A DNA stretch of 46,069 nucleotides from UBA6264 sp964531505 (GTDB lineage: Bacteria; Patescibacteriota; Patescibacteriia; UBA2591; UBA6264), in contig CAZHDT010000002.1 in the NCBI GenBank assembly GCA_964531505.1, positions 1 through 46,069 of the forward strand. The letters run 5' to 3'. Positions 23,487-32,247 of the stretch are shown here, piece by piece. How positions within the stretch are numbered: the stretch's first letter is position 1; every line of letters starts with the position of its first letter. A model generated the notes under the pieces. That model ran no database searches. It was not told the origin of the DNA and saw only the letters and a list, made by a program, of their open reading frames with translations. The translations under genes and the position numbers were made by a program.

Positions 23487-24455
23487 ATGGAAATTATCGG
23501 TCATCAAAAAAATATTGATTTTTTAAACAAAAGTTTAATTAACGAAAAGATTGCCCATGCTTATCTTTTTTATGGTCCGGAGAAAATAGGGAAGACTAAG
23601 GTGGCGGAATATTTTATTACTAAGTTATTCTGTTCTGGAAAAAAAGATTTAAATTCTGAACCATGTGGCCGTTGTGACCATTGTCGCCAGATTTCAAAAC
23701 ACATTCATCCAGATATTTTTTGGTTATCAACCGAACCAGGGGAGACAATTGGAGTGGAACAGGGGAGAATAATCAAAGAATTTATTTTTTCAACACCCTT
23801 TTCTGCAACTCACAAAGCTGTTATAATAGAAAAGGCTGATTGTCTTACTTTAGCGGCGGCTAATTCTCTTTTAAAGTTTTTAGAAGAACCGCCCTTGGAT
23901 TCAGTAATTATTTTAATTAATAGAGATTTTAATCATTTGCCCCCAACAATTAGATCAAGGTGTCAAATTTTGAGATTTACCGCACCCTTTAAGAAAGAAA
24001 TTGAAAATTTCTTTAAAAATAATTTTAGTTTAAAGGGCAATCAATTAGAAGAAATTCTAGATCTTTCTCATAATTTGCCGGGATTGGCAATTGAGTTTGC
24101 AAAAAATCTGGAGAAATTGGAGCAAAAAAGAAAAATGATTGAAGAAATAATTTTTCTTTTAGCAAAAAAAGATTTAGAAAGTAAATTAAAATTAGCCAGT
24201 TTAATGTTAGAAATAGAAACTAATCCGGAAAAAAATCTTGATTGTTTATTAATCGTTCTTAGGGAACTAATTTTGTTTAAAAATGGCCTTAATTTTCAAA
24301 GAAAAACATTTAATTTTTTGGAAAAAACTAAAGAAATATATTCTTTAATTGATTTAGAAAACTTCATTAATCAAATTTTTAAAACAAAAGTTTTAATTAG
24401 AGCCAATGTTAATAAAAAAATGGCTTTAGAAAATTTATTCATTAATTTAAATTAA
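23487..24455 (+). CDS. holB: DNA polymerase III subunit delta'-like clamp-loader protein
   Basis: The 322-residue AAA+ protein begins MEIIGHQKNIDFLNKSLINE and has an intact Walker A, GPEKIGKT (30-37). The zinc knuckle CGRCDHCRQISKHIHPD is at about 59-75. A Walker-B-like region is VIIEKADCLT, a sensor region EEPPLDSVIIL, and the 'SRC' arginine-finger motif lies in TIRSRCQILRF. The C-terminal domain is diverged. It is annotated as delta' because it is shorter than tau/gamma. Unlike E. coli delta', the P-loop looks competent to bind ATP. Confidence 0.85.
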   Translation: MEIIGHQKNIDFLNKSLINEKIAHAYLFYGPEKIGKTKVAEYFITKLFCSGKKDLNSEPCGRCDHCRQISKHIHPDIFWLSTEPGETIGVEQGRIIKEFIFSTPFSATHKAVIIEKADCLTLAAANSLLKFLEEPPLDSVIILINRDFNHLPPTIRSRCQILRFTAPFKKEIENFFKNNFSLKGNQLEEILDLSHNLPGLAIEFAKNLEKLEQKRKMIEEIIFLLAKKDLESKLKLASLMLEIETNPEKNLDCLLIVLRELILFKNGLNFQRKTFNFLEKTKEIYSLIDLENFINQIFKTKVLIRANVNKKMALENLFINLN

Positions 24456-24468
24456 ATTTAGAAGAATT

Positions 24469-25521
24469 ATGAGAAAAAAAATAAGTATTTTAATTGTTTT
24501 TGTATTAATTGTTATTTTAACTAGCGGGTGTCTTAGGGTAAATCGCGAAGTTTATCAGGGAGGCATTTATAAATCAATTACTAAGGCGGATTCCTGGGAA
24601 CAAAAAGTTGCTTTACTTGGTTTACCTGGTCAAATGAATTTTATTGACAATCTTGAAGTTAACATCTTAGTTTTTGATCCTCAGGATAGCAACACAATTT
24701 ATTTAGGGACAAAAGATAACGGTTTATTTGTTACTTATAATACTGGGGACGCTTGGCAAAAAATTACTAGACTTAATCAAAACAAAATTAATGCGGTAGC
24801 GATTGACCCGAGAGCTAAACATATTGTTTATGTTGCGACTGCTAATCAGATTTTTAAAACTAGAGACGCCAATCGAACTTGGCAGGGAGTTTATCTTGAC
24901 GCTGTTCCAGGAGTGGAAATAATGTCTTTGGCAATCAGTCCGTTCTTGTCAAATTTGATTTTCGCTGGCACTTCAGATGGGCGTTTTATTATGAGCGAGG
25001 ATGGAGGAATTAGTTGGAAAAATATTCAAAATTTTGACGGAAAAATAAAAGAAATTCTTATTAATCCCAATAATTCGAAAATAATTTATTTAAATATAGA
25101 ATCTAAAGGAATTTATTATTCTGAGAATCAAGGAGAAGATTGGATTTCTTTGAAAGAAGATTGTCAGGGTTTTTCTAATCCCAGCAATATTGATCAGATA
25201 ATCTTTGACCCGAATTTCCCAGATACTTTATTTAGTGTTTGTCAGGGAGATATTTTTAAAACTCAGAATCAGGGGAAAACTTGGCAACAATATCAGCTTT
25301 TAGTTTCTAATAATAAGTTAAAAATAAATAATTTAGCGATTAACCCCCAGGATTCAAATTTTATATATTATCTTACCAATAAAGCTTTATATAAATCAGT
25401 TGATGGGGGGGAAAATTGGATTACCAAGCCATTACCAACAAGAAGAATCCCGGCTAAAATAATTATTGATCCAGTTAATCCAGATATTGTCTATTTGGGA
25501 GTCGGCGGAATAATAAAATAA
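24469..25521 (+). CDS. secreted lipoprotein with Asp-box (BNR/VPS10-like) beta-propeller
   Basis: The 350-residue protein begins with a lipoprotein signal: basic MRKK, hydrophobic SILIVFVLIVIL, lipobox TSGC with Cys at about 21. The mature part contains six Asp-box-type repeats: TYNTGDAWQ, TRDANRTWQ, SEDGGISWK, SENQGEDWI, TQNQGKTWQ and SVDGGENWI. Each follows an FDP/IDP/INP..NTIYLGT-like strand. This predicts a six-bladed propeller tethered outside the membrane. Related propellers include Ycf48/HCF136 assembly factors and sortilins; hydrolase activity is not implied. It sits between holB (13 nt) and frr (48 nt). Confidence 0.85.
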   Translation: MRKKISILIVFVLIVILTSGCLRVNREVYQGGIYKSITKADSWEQKVALLGLPGQMNFIDNLEVNILVFDPQDSNTIYLGTKDNGLFVTYNTGDAWQKITRLNQNKINAVAIDPRAKHIVYVATANQIFKTRDANRTWQGVYLDAVPGVEIMSLAISPFLSNLIFAGTSDGRFIMSEDGGISWKNIQNFDGKIKEILINPNNSKIIYLNIESKGIYYSENQGEDWISLKEDCQGFSNPSNIDQIIFDPNFPDTLFSVCQGDIFKTQNQGKTWQQYQLLVSNNKLKINNLAINPQDSNFIYYLTNKALYKSVDGGENWITKPLPTRRIPAKIIIDPVNPDIVYLGVGGIIK

Positions 25522-25569
25522 ATATTTTTAATTGATTAAATTTTTAATTAAAAAATAACAAATTTTTTT

Positions 25570-26124
25570 ATGGAACAAATTATTAGCGATCATCAGGAAG
25601 ATTTTGAACACGCGATAGAATTTTTTAAAAAAGACATCCAGAGTTTAAGGACCAATCGAGCTAATCCGGAATTAGTTGCCCATATTTTAATTGAAGTTTA
25701 TGGAACAAAAACTCCTTTGGAACAATTAGCAACATTAAATAATCCTGAACCAAGAACGATTGTTATTCAGCCCTGGGATAAGAGTATTTTAAAACAGATA
25801 GAACAAGCTTTAAATAAAATTGATTTGGGAGCTAGCCCGGTTATTAATGAAGGATTAATCCGTTTATCCTTCCCGACTTTAAACGAAGAAAGAAGGAAGA
25901 GTTTAATTAAGGTTTTACACGAAAAAATGGAAAATGCTAAAAAATCATTAAGAATTGTAAGAGATAAAATTAGAGATGAAATTGTTAAAGCAGAAAGAGG
26001 AAAAGAAATTTCCGAAGATGAGAAATATCGCCTTTTTAGTGAATTGGATAAAATTGCTGTTGAATTTCAAGAAAAAATAAAAATGGTTGGAGAAAAAAAA
26101 GAGCAGGAAATATCTGTTATTTAA
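25570..26124 (+). CDS. frr: ribosome recycling factor
   Basis: The 184-residue protein has the RRF layout: FFKKDIQSLRTNRANPELV in the first helix, VEVYGTKTPLEQLATLNNPE-type strand region, and RTIVIQPWDKSILKQIEQAL. LIRLSFPTLNEERRKSLIKV and RDKIRDEIVKAE follow. It splits post-termination ribosomes with EF-G (fusA, 5534-7624). It precedes rseP by 24 nt. Confidence 0.98.
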   Translation: MEQIISDHQEDFEHAIEFFKKDIQSLRTNRANPELVAHILIEVYGTKTPLEQLATLNNPEPRTIVIQPWDKSILKQIEQALNKIDLGASPVINEGLIRLSFPTLNEERRKSLIKVLHEKMENAKKSLRIVRDKIRDEIVKAERGKEISEDEKYRLFSELDKIAVEFQEKIKMVGEKKEQEISVI

Positions 26125-26148
26125 ATGATTGTTTAAAATTATTTTTTT

Positions 26149-27297
26149 ATGTTTGTTATTTTTGCTATTATTGGATTGAGTATTTTGATTTTTTTTCACG
26201 AATTTGGACATTTTATCACCGCTAAGATTTTTAAAATAAAAGTAGAAGAATTCGGTTTAGGTTACCCCCCCCGTTTAGGCGGTTTTATTTTTAAAAAATC
26301 GCTGATGAAATTAAAATTCTTTTTCGGGAGAAATCAACCCAGGGATTTGGAAAATCAAACAATTTATTCTTTAAATTGGATTCCTTTTGGCGGTTTTAAT
26401 AGATTAAAAGGGGAAATGGGTGATGAAGATAATTCTCCCGATAGTTTTTTTGCTCAAATTTGGTGGAAAAAAGCAATTGTCGCTTTAGGAGGGGCGGGTA
26501 TGAATATTATTTTAGCTTTTTTAATCTTTGTTTTATGTTATACGGTCGGTTTGCCCCAGGAAATTGATGATTTAAGAAATGGAAAGATTTTAGAACCAAT
26601 TGGCATCCAAATTGGGATGATCTACCCGAATTCTCCAGCGGAGATAAATGGGCTTAAAATAGGAGATATTATTATCGCCTTGAATGGAGAAGAAGCAAAA
26701 TCAGTTGAACAGGTTCAAGCAAAAATAAAAGAAAATTGGAATGCCAAATTGATGTTTAAAATTAAGAGACAAGAAAAAATAATGGAAAAAGAGATTGAAG
26801 TAATTTCCGCTCAAGATATTTTTTCCGATTGGCCGGTTTCCGAACAAGGAGCAATCGGTATTGCTTTATCAGAAGTGGCTTTAATTTCATATCCTTTCCC
26901 CCAAGCGATTAAATTGGGTTTTAAAACAACAGTTTCTTTAATGTCGCAAATTACTTCCGGTTTGGGTTTAATTTTTAAAAATCTTTTTTTTCACGGAAAA
27001 ATGGTAGGTAAATTTTTAGGACCAGTGGGTATTACTAATATGGCAGCTCAAATGGCCCAAGTAGGAATTATTTATTTACTCCAATTTGTTGGATTGCTTT
27101 CAGTAGCCATTGGTATTTTCCAAATAATTCCTTTTCCAGCTTTGGATGGATCAAGGGTTTTATTGTCTTTAATAGAGGGAATAAGGGGAAAGTCTTTAAA
27201 AAGAAAAACAGAAAATATTTTATTTAGCCTCGGATTTTATTTGCTTTTATTACTTCTAATATTTATTACTTTAAAGGAAGTATTCAATTTATTTTAA
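26149..27297 (+). CDS. rseP: RIP metalloprotease RseP (site-2 protease with PDZ domain)
   Basis: The 382-residue membrane protease has HEFGH (17-21) in the first TM helix and a GFNRLKGE loop. A single PDZ domain (about 140-225) contains IGMIYPNSPAEINGLKIGDI. The second zinc motif is FQIIPFPALDGSR, near residue 325. Three to four TM segments frame this. RseP-type enzymes clear signal-peptide remnants and cleave anti-sigma factors; no anti-sigma gene is nearby. One PDZ rather than two is normal outside proteobacteria. It is 6 nt ahead of proS. A smaller S2P without PDZ is at 8666. Confidence 0.95.
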   Translation: MFVIFAIIGLSILIFFHEFGHFITAKIFKIKVEEFGLGYPPRLGGFIFKKSLMKLKFFFGRNQPRDLENQTIYSLNWIPFGGFNRLKGEMGDEDNSPDSFFAQIWWKKAIVALGGAGMNIILAFLIFVLCYTVGLPQEIDDLRNGKILEPIGIQIGMIYPNSPAEINGLKIGDIIIALNGEEAKSVEQVQAKIKENWNAKLMFKIKRQEKIMEKEIEVISAQDIFSDWPVSEQGAIGIALSEVALISYPFPQAIKLGFKTTVSLMSQITSGLGLIFKNLFFHGKMVGKFLGPVGITNMAAQMAQVGIIYLLQFVGLLSVAIGIFQIIPFPALDGSRVLLSLIEGIRGKSLKRKTENILFSLGFYLLLLLLIFITLKEVFNLF

Positions 27298-27303
27298 AGT
27301 TAT

Positions 27304-28764
27304 ATGAATGAAAAAAAATTTTTTGCTAAAAAAAATTTAACTAAAAAAACGGAAAATATTTCTCAATGGTATAATGAAATTGTTTATTTAGCGGAATTTG
27401 CTGGTAAAACAGAAGTTAAAGGATGTATGGTTATTAGAGAAAATGGCTACGCCCTTTGGGAAAAAGTCCAGAAAATTCTTGATCAAAAATTTAAACAGGA
27501 TGGAGTTAAGAATTATTATTTTCCTTTATTAATTCCTTATCATCTTCTGGAAAAAGAAAAAGAACATTTAAAGGGATTTTCTCCTGAATTGGCAGTAGTT
27601 ACCCATGCTGGCGGAGAGAAACTTTCCGAGTCTTATGTTTTAAGGCCAACTTCAGAAACAATTATGTATAAAACATTTGTTGATTGGATTCATAGTTATC
27701 GAGATTTGCCATTAAAAATAAATCAATGGTGTAATGTAATCCGTTGGGAAAAAAGAACTTATCCTTTTCTTCGCACGACCGAATTTTTATGGCAAGAAGG
27801 TCATACGGTCCACGAAACCGAAAATGAGGCGGTAGAAATGGCCTTAAAGGCTTTAAAGTGGTATCAAGATTTTTATCAGGATTATTTTGCCATTTCTCCT
27901 TATCTTGGAATTAAAAGTGAACAGGAAAAATTTGCTGGAGCAAAAACTACTTATTCTGTGGAATTGGTTATTCCCAATGGTAAATCGCTTCAAGCCGCGA
28001 CTTCTCATAATTTGAGTGATAATTTTTCTAAGGTTTTTGAAATTACTTTTTTAAACAACCAAAAAGAAAAATGTTATCCCTACCAAACTTCTTGGGGGTT
28101 ATCGACTCGATCAATCGGCGGTTTGATTTTAATTCATGGCGATGATTCAGGATTAATTGTGCCACCCAAAGTAGCTGATCCGCAAATTATTATTTTAATC
28201 GCGCCAATAAAAGAAGAAAATAAAAAGGAATTAATTTTAAAATATGCGAATAAAATAAAAGAAGATTTAATTCAAAATGGTTTTAGAGTTGTTTTAGATA
28301 TAGATTTAAAATCTTCATTGGGTTATCGAATCAATGAATGGGAAATTAAGGGGGTACCATTAAGAATCGAGATTGGAGAGAGGGAATTTGAAGAAAACAA
28401 AGTTAAATTCGCGCGACGCGATAATTTTGAAAAAGGCTTTTTTAAAACGGAAGATTTGATTTCAGCTACTGATGATTTATTAAATAAAGTCCAGAATAAT
28501 TTATTGGAAAAATCAATTAAAATAAAAAATGATTTAACCATAGAAGTGAATGATTATCAAGAATTTAAAAAACAAAGCCGGGAAAAGAAATTTATTCGCG
28601 CTTTCTGGTGTGAGAATAAAGAATGTGAAGAAAAAATAAAAAATGAGACTAAATTAAGCACCCGAGTATTAGAAATTGAGAGATTGGAAGAAAAATGTCA
28701 AGGAAAATGTGTTTGTTGTGGTAAACCAGCTTTCCGGAAATGGCTTTTTGCTCAAAGTTATTAA
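27304..28764 (+). CDS. proS: prolyl-tRNA synthetase, archaeal/eukaryotic type
   Basis: The 486-residue class II synthetase is the short form without the bacterial editing INS domain. Motif 1 lies around GYALWEKVQKIL. VLRPTSETIMYKTFVDWIHS and WCNVIRWEKRTYPFLRTTEF form motif 2, and LSTRSIGGLILIHGDDSGLI is motif 3. The anticodon domain starts at DPQIIILIAPI. The C-terminal extension has a Cys4-type zinc site (CENKEC, CQGKCVCCGK) and ends in Tyr, as in archaeal-type ProRS. This type is known in several bacterial groups. It charges tRNA-Pro, one of which is at 9634. Confidence 0.97.
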   Translation: MNEKKFFAKKNLTKKTENISQWYNEIVYLAEFAGKTEVKGCMVIRENGYALWEKVQKILDQKFKQDGVKNYYFPLLIPYHLLEKEKEHLKGFSPELAVVTHAGGEKLSESYVLRPTSETIMYKTFVDWIHSYRDLPLKINQWCNVIRWEKRTYPFLRTTEFLWQEGHTVHETENEAVEMALKALKWYQDFYQDYFAISPYLGIKSEQEKFAGAKTTYSVELVIPNGKSLQAATSHNLSDNFSKVFEITFLNNQKEKCYPYQTSWGLSTRSIGGLILIHGDDSGLIVPPKVADPQIIILIAPIKEENKKELILKYANKIKEDLIQNGFRVVLDIDLKSSLGYRINEWEIKGVPLRIEIGEREFEENKVKFARRDNFEKGFFKTEDLISATDDLLNKVQNNLLEKSIKIKNDLTIEVNDYQEFKKQSREKKFIRAFWCENKECEEKIKNETKLSTRVLEIERLEEKCQGKCVCCGKPAFRKWLFAQSY

Positions 28765-28904
28765 AACGTATTTTATTTGTAAATAATAAATAATAAATCT
28801 TAAATTTCAAACAAAACTCAATAACTAAAATTAAAGATTTTAAAATCTTGAATTTATTTATTGTTTGGTTCTTGTATTTTGGGATTTAGAAAGAGGTAAA
28901 TATT

Positions 28905-29942
28905 ATGTTCAAAAACTTTTTTGGTTTATTTTCGAAAGATATTGGATTGGATCTGGGAACAACTAATGTAAGGGTTTATGTAAGGGGAAAGGGATTAGTA
29001 ATTGATGAACCATCAGTTGTGGCAATCAATATGAGAAATGAACAAATTATTGCTATTGGTACGAATGCTTTGAAAATGATCGGTAAATCCCCTAGTCATA
29101 TTTCTGTAATTAGACCACTTGTCCATGGAATAATTTCTGATTTTGAGGTAACGGAAAAGATGTTGAAGTCAATTTTTGATAAAGTTCATCGTGATACTTT
29201 TACTCTAATTCCCAGACCAAGAGTGGTTGCTTCTATTCCTCTTGAGCTTACAGAAGTAGAAAAAAAATCTTTAGAAGATGCTGTTTTACAGGCAGGAGCG
29301 AGAGAGGTTTTTTTAGTAGAAAGACCGATGGCGGCGGCAATTGGCGTTCGACTTCCCATTCAAGATTCAATTGGTAATTTAATTGTGGAATTAGGAGGTG
29401 GACTTTCCGAAGTGGCAGTAATTTCTTTAAATGGGATTGTTTCTAAAAAATCAATGAAAATTGGTGGAGAGACATTAAATAAAAATATTATCAATTATGC
29501 TCGAGAAAAATTTGGTATTCTTTTGGGGGAACAAACTAGCGAGGAGATTAAATTAAAAATTGGTTCGGCTTTTAACAGTAAAAATCAGGAAATAAAAGCA
29601 AAGGGAAGAGATTTAGCCAAAGGATTGCCGAAGGAGATTAGCATTAATGAAGAACAGATTAGGGAGTCAATTATGCCGCTTCTTAAAACGATTATAGATG
29701 GAATCCACGAAACTATTGAAGCTACCCCCCCTGAATTAGTGGCGGATATTTACGAACGAGGAATTATTTTATCTGGTGGAGGAGCCCAATTAAGAGGATT
29801 TGATAAATTACTTCAAAAAAGAATTAATATTCCTATTATTGTTACTGATGACTCCGCTACGGCGGTTATCAGGGGAACCGGTTTAATTTTAGAAGATTTC
29901 AATAATTTAAAGCAAGTTTTTATTCCTTCTGCTAGAGATTAA
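28905..29942 (+). CDS. mreB: divergent MreB paralogue with altered catalytic residues
   Basis: The 345-residue actin-fold protein aligns end to end with the MreB at 21276. Phosphate-1, LDLGTTN (about 15-21), is intact. The Glu before Pro in the (E)EPMAAAIG motif is Arg here (VERPMAAAIG, R140). Phosphate-2 reads VELGGGLSEVAV, with Asp to Glu at 162 and TT to LS at 167-168. These positions are those proposed to position water and phosphate in MreB, so ATP binding may persist while hydrolysis is reduced. The N-terminus MFKNFFGLFSKD is an amphipathic, phenylalanine-rich helix that could bind membrane, which the other copy lacks. GAGG at 28893-28896 is a rare clear Shine-Dalgarno. A 16-nt perfect palindrome, AAGATTTTAAAATCTT, lies upstream at 28834-28849. 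A strong terminator follows. Confidence 0.92.
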   Translation: MFKNFFGLFSKDIGLDLGTTNVRVYVRGKGLVIDEPSVVAINMRNEQIIAIGTNALKMIGKSPSHISVIRPLVHGIISDFEVTEKMLKSIFDKVHRDTFTLIPRPRVVASIPLELTEVEKKSLEDAVLQAGAREVFLVERPMAAAIGVRLPIQDSIGNLIVELGGGLSEVAVISLNGIVSKKSMKIGGETLNKNIINYAREKFGILLGEQTSEEIKLKIGSAFNSKNQEIKAKGRDLAKGLPKEISINEEQIRESIMPLLKTIIDGIHETIEATPPELVADIYERGIILSGGGAQLRGFDKLLQKRINIPIIVTDDSATAVIRGTGLILEDFNNLKQVFIPSARD

Positions 29943-29952
29943 AAGAAGTTAT

Positions 29953-29997
29953 ATTTAAAAAAGACTTTGTTATTATATTGCAAAGTCTTTTTTAAAT
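29953..29997. terminator. bidirectional terminator between mreB2 and smc
   Basis: ATTTAAAAAAGACTTTG (29953-29969) and its exact complement (29981-29997) form a 17-bp stem around an 11-nt loop. A and T runs on both sides let it serve the plus-strand mreB block and the minus-strand smc operon. Confidence 0.85.
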
Positions 29998-30011
29998 GAT
30001 GTAAATAAGAT

Positions 30012-32204
30012 TTATTTTGCTAATTTTAAAGAAACTAATTTTGAAATTCCTTCTCCTCCCATAGTAATACCATATAAAATATCAGCTGTTTCCACTGTTT
30101 CTTGATTGTGAGTTATAACGATAAATTGCGAATTTTTTCTTAATTCTGAAAGAATTTTGGCAAACCGATAAGAATTTTCTTGATCTAAAGCGGCATCTAC
30201 TTCATCTAAAACAACAAATGGAGGTCGGTTGATGGATATAATGGCGCAAATAAGGGCTAAGGAAGTTAAAGCTTTTTCTCCGCCAGAGAGCATTTCAATG
30301 TTTTTTATTTTTTTACCCGGTGGCGTGGCTAAAATTTCTATTTCTTCAGAAAAAACATCTTCAATTTCTTGTTTTTCTTGAAGAGATACTTTAGCATTCC
30401 CTCCCCCAAAAATAATTTTAAAATAACGGTCAAACTCTTGATTTATTTGATAAAAATTATTTTTAAATTGATTTTTTACTTTATCTTCTAATTCTTTTAT
30501 TATTTTATTAAGTGATTTTAGTCCCAAAATTAAGTCATTGCTTTGAGAATTTAAAAATTCGTGTCTTTGATGAACAATTGGATATTCTTTAATAATCTCC
30601 GGATCAATACCGCCGATTAATTCAAGTTGATATTTTAATTTTCTAATTATTTCAACATCCTGATCATATTCAATTTTATTTTCAAATTCATAGTTTGATA
30701 GATTTAGTATTTCATCACTTTTTGATTTTAACTCCTCTTTTATCTCCTTTTCTAAAATTTCTTTTTTTGTTTCTACTCTTGCCAAATTAATTCGAATTTC
30801 ATTTATTTGATAATTAATTTCATTGAAATTTGATTGTTCTCTTTGGATTTCTTTTTGCGCGTCAAGCATTTTTTCCCTTTTTTTCTGTTCTTGGTTATTT
30901 GATTGATTTATTTCTTCATTTATTTGATTTAATTTAAAGTCAGATTCTTTAATTTTCTCTTCTAATTCTTTTTTTGATTTTTCCAATTTTTTAATCAATT
31001 CAAGTGAAAAAACGTTTGTTTCTACTTTCTCTTGAATGATATGAAAATTATTTAGACAATTTTTTATCCTTTTTAGAATGTTTTCAGCAATTTGTTTAAT
31101 TTTTTCTAAATTTTGTAAACGAGAAAAATCATTAATTTGTTTTAATAAAATTTCTTGTTCTTGAGAAATTGTTTTTAATTCTAAAAAAATTTTTTCTGGA
31201 TTTTCAACATTTATTTCAGGTTTTTCTTTTTCTTTTTGTTCTTTTTCTTTTTCTAAGATTATCTTGCTTTCTAAAACCGATTTTTCCGTAAAATAACGGT
31301 TTTTTTGTAATAAAATTTGTTGTAAATCATTTTGAAATTTTTGATATTGATTGTCAATTTTTTCATAAGCGATTGTTTCCGATTCTTTCTGGTTTTTTTC
31401 AAGCTTTTCTTTAATTATTTTTTTCTTTTCTTCTTCTTTAATTATTTTTTTTTGATAATGAGAAAATTGTTCTTTTAAATCTTGCCAAGATTGAGAATAA
31501 TATCTTTTTTGTTTTTGATAAAGTTCATTTTCTATCTCTTGCCTTTTTTCCAATTTATTAATTTGCTTAGTTAGCGAACTAAGTCGAGGAGTTATTTCTG
31601 ATAAGGCAATTTTGATTTGATTAAGATTTTCTTCGCTTTTATCAATTTTTCTAATTGCTTCTTCTTTTTTTATTTGATATTGGCGAATTCCGGTTGCTTC
31701 ATCAAAAAATTTTTTTCTTTCTAAAGGGGAGGATTGGAGAATTTGATCCACTAATCCTTGACTCACAATACTATAGCTTTTTTGTCCAAAGTTGCACTTA
31801 GCTAAAAGAATTAAAATATCTTGAAGACGGACCTTACTTTTATTAATTAAATAGTCGCTTTCCCCATTTCTAAATATTCGGCGAGTGATAATAAATTCTT
31901 TATAATCAATTGCGGCCGAGCAGTCTTCGTTATTAAAAAGTAAGCTTACTTCGGCTAAATTTAAACGGGTTTTTTGAAATGATCCTGAGAAAATAATATC
32001 TTGCGCCTTTTTCCCACGAAGAGATTTAACGCTTTGTTCACCCAATGCCCAACGAATTGCTTCTACTAAATTTGATTTTCCAGAGCCATTTGGTCCAACA
32101 ATTGAAGTAATGCTAAAATCTCCCTTTTCCGGTTTTGGAAATTCTAAAATCGTCCGAGAAGCAAATGATTTAAAGCCGATTATTTCTAGTCTTTTTAAAT
32201 ACAT
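30012..32204 (-). CDS. smc: SMC chromosome-segregation ATPase, short form without recognisable hinge
   Basis: The 730-residue protein has genuine SMC heads. The N-terminus MYLKRLEIIGFKSFASRT leads to Walker A GPNGSGKS (37-44), ALGEQSVKSLRG and VSQGLVDQIL. The C-terminal head has the signature LSGGEKALTSLAL (from 639), Walker B PFVVLDEVDAALD (about 661-673) and the H-loop ITHN. Typical bacterial SMC is about 1150-1200 residues. Here the coiled coils (about 175-325 and 400-525) are separated by only about 75 residues with no glycine-rich SMC hinge motif and no CxxC Rad50 hook. LIGGIDPEIIKEYPIVHQRH, the usual start of the C-terminal head-proximal coil, is present, so this is not a frameshift. 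RecN or Rad50 are excluded by the SMC-type head sequences. No scpA or scpB is in the window. It is last in rpmF-nusB-rnc-smc, 43 nt after rnc. Confidence 0.92.
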   Translation of the reverse strand: MYLKRLEIIGFKSFASRTILEFPKPEKGDFSITSIVGPNGSGKSNLVEAIRWALGEQSVKSLRGKKAQDIIFSGSFQKTRLNLAEVSLLFNNEDCSAAIDYKEFIITRRIFRNGESDYLINKSKVRLQDILILLAKCNFGQKSYSIVSQGLVDQILQSSPLERKKFFDEATGIRQYQIKKEEAIRKIDKSEENLNQIKIALSEITPRLSSLTKQINKLEKRQEIENELYQKQKRYYSQSWQDLKEQFSHYQKKIIKEEEKKKIIKEKLEKNQKESETIAYEKIDNQYQKFQNDLQQILLQKNRYFTEKSVLESKIILEKEKEQKEKEKPEINVENPEKIFLELKTISQEQEILLKQINDFSRLQNLEKIKQIAENILKRIKNCLNNFHIIQEKVETNVFSLELIKKLEKSKKELEEKIKESDFKLNQINEEINQSNNQEQKKREKMLDAQKEIQREQSNFNEINYQINEIRINLARVETKKEILEKEIKEELKSKSDEILNLSNYEFENKIEYDQDVEIIRKLKYQLELIGGIDPEIIKEYPIVHQRHEFLNSQSNDLILGLKSLNKIIKELEDKVKNQFKNNFYQINQEFDRYFKIIFGGGNAKVSLQEKQEIEDVFSEEIEILATPPGKKIKNIEMLSGGEKALTSLALICAIISINRPPFVVLDEVDAALDQENSYRFAKILSELRKNSQFIVITHNQETVETADILYGITMGGEGISKLVSLKLAK

Positions 32205-32247
32205 ATTAAATAAAAAAAAGGGTCTTGTAATATTAAAATCCTGATAA

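Noticed and set aside
28834..28849. Terminator after proS
   Set aside because: AAGATTTTAAAATCTT is a palindrome without loop space or a following T run; it is kept only as a possible binding site in the mreB2 leader.
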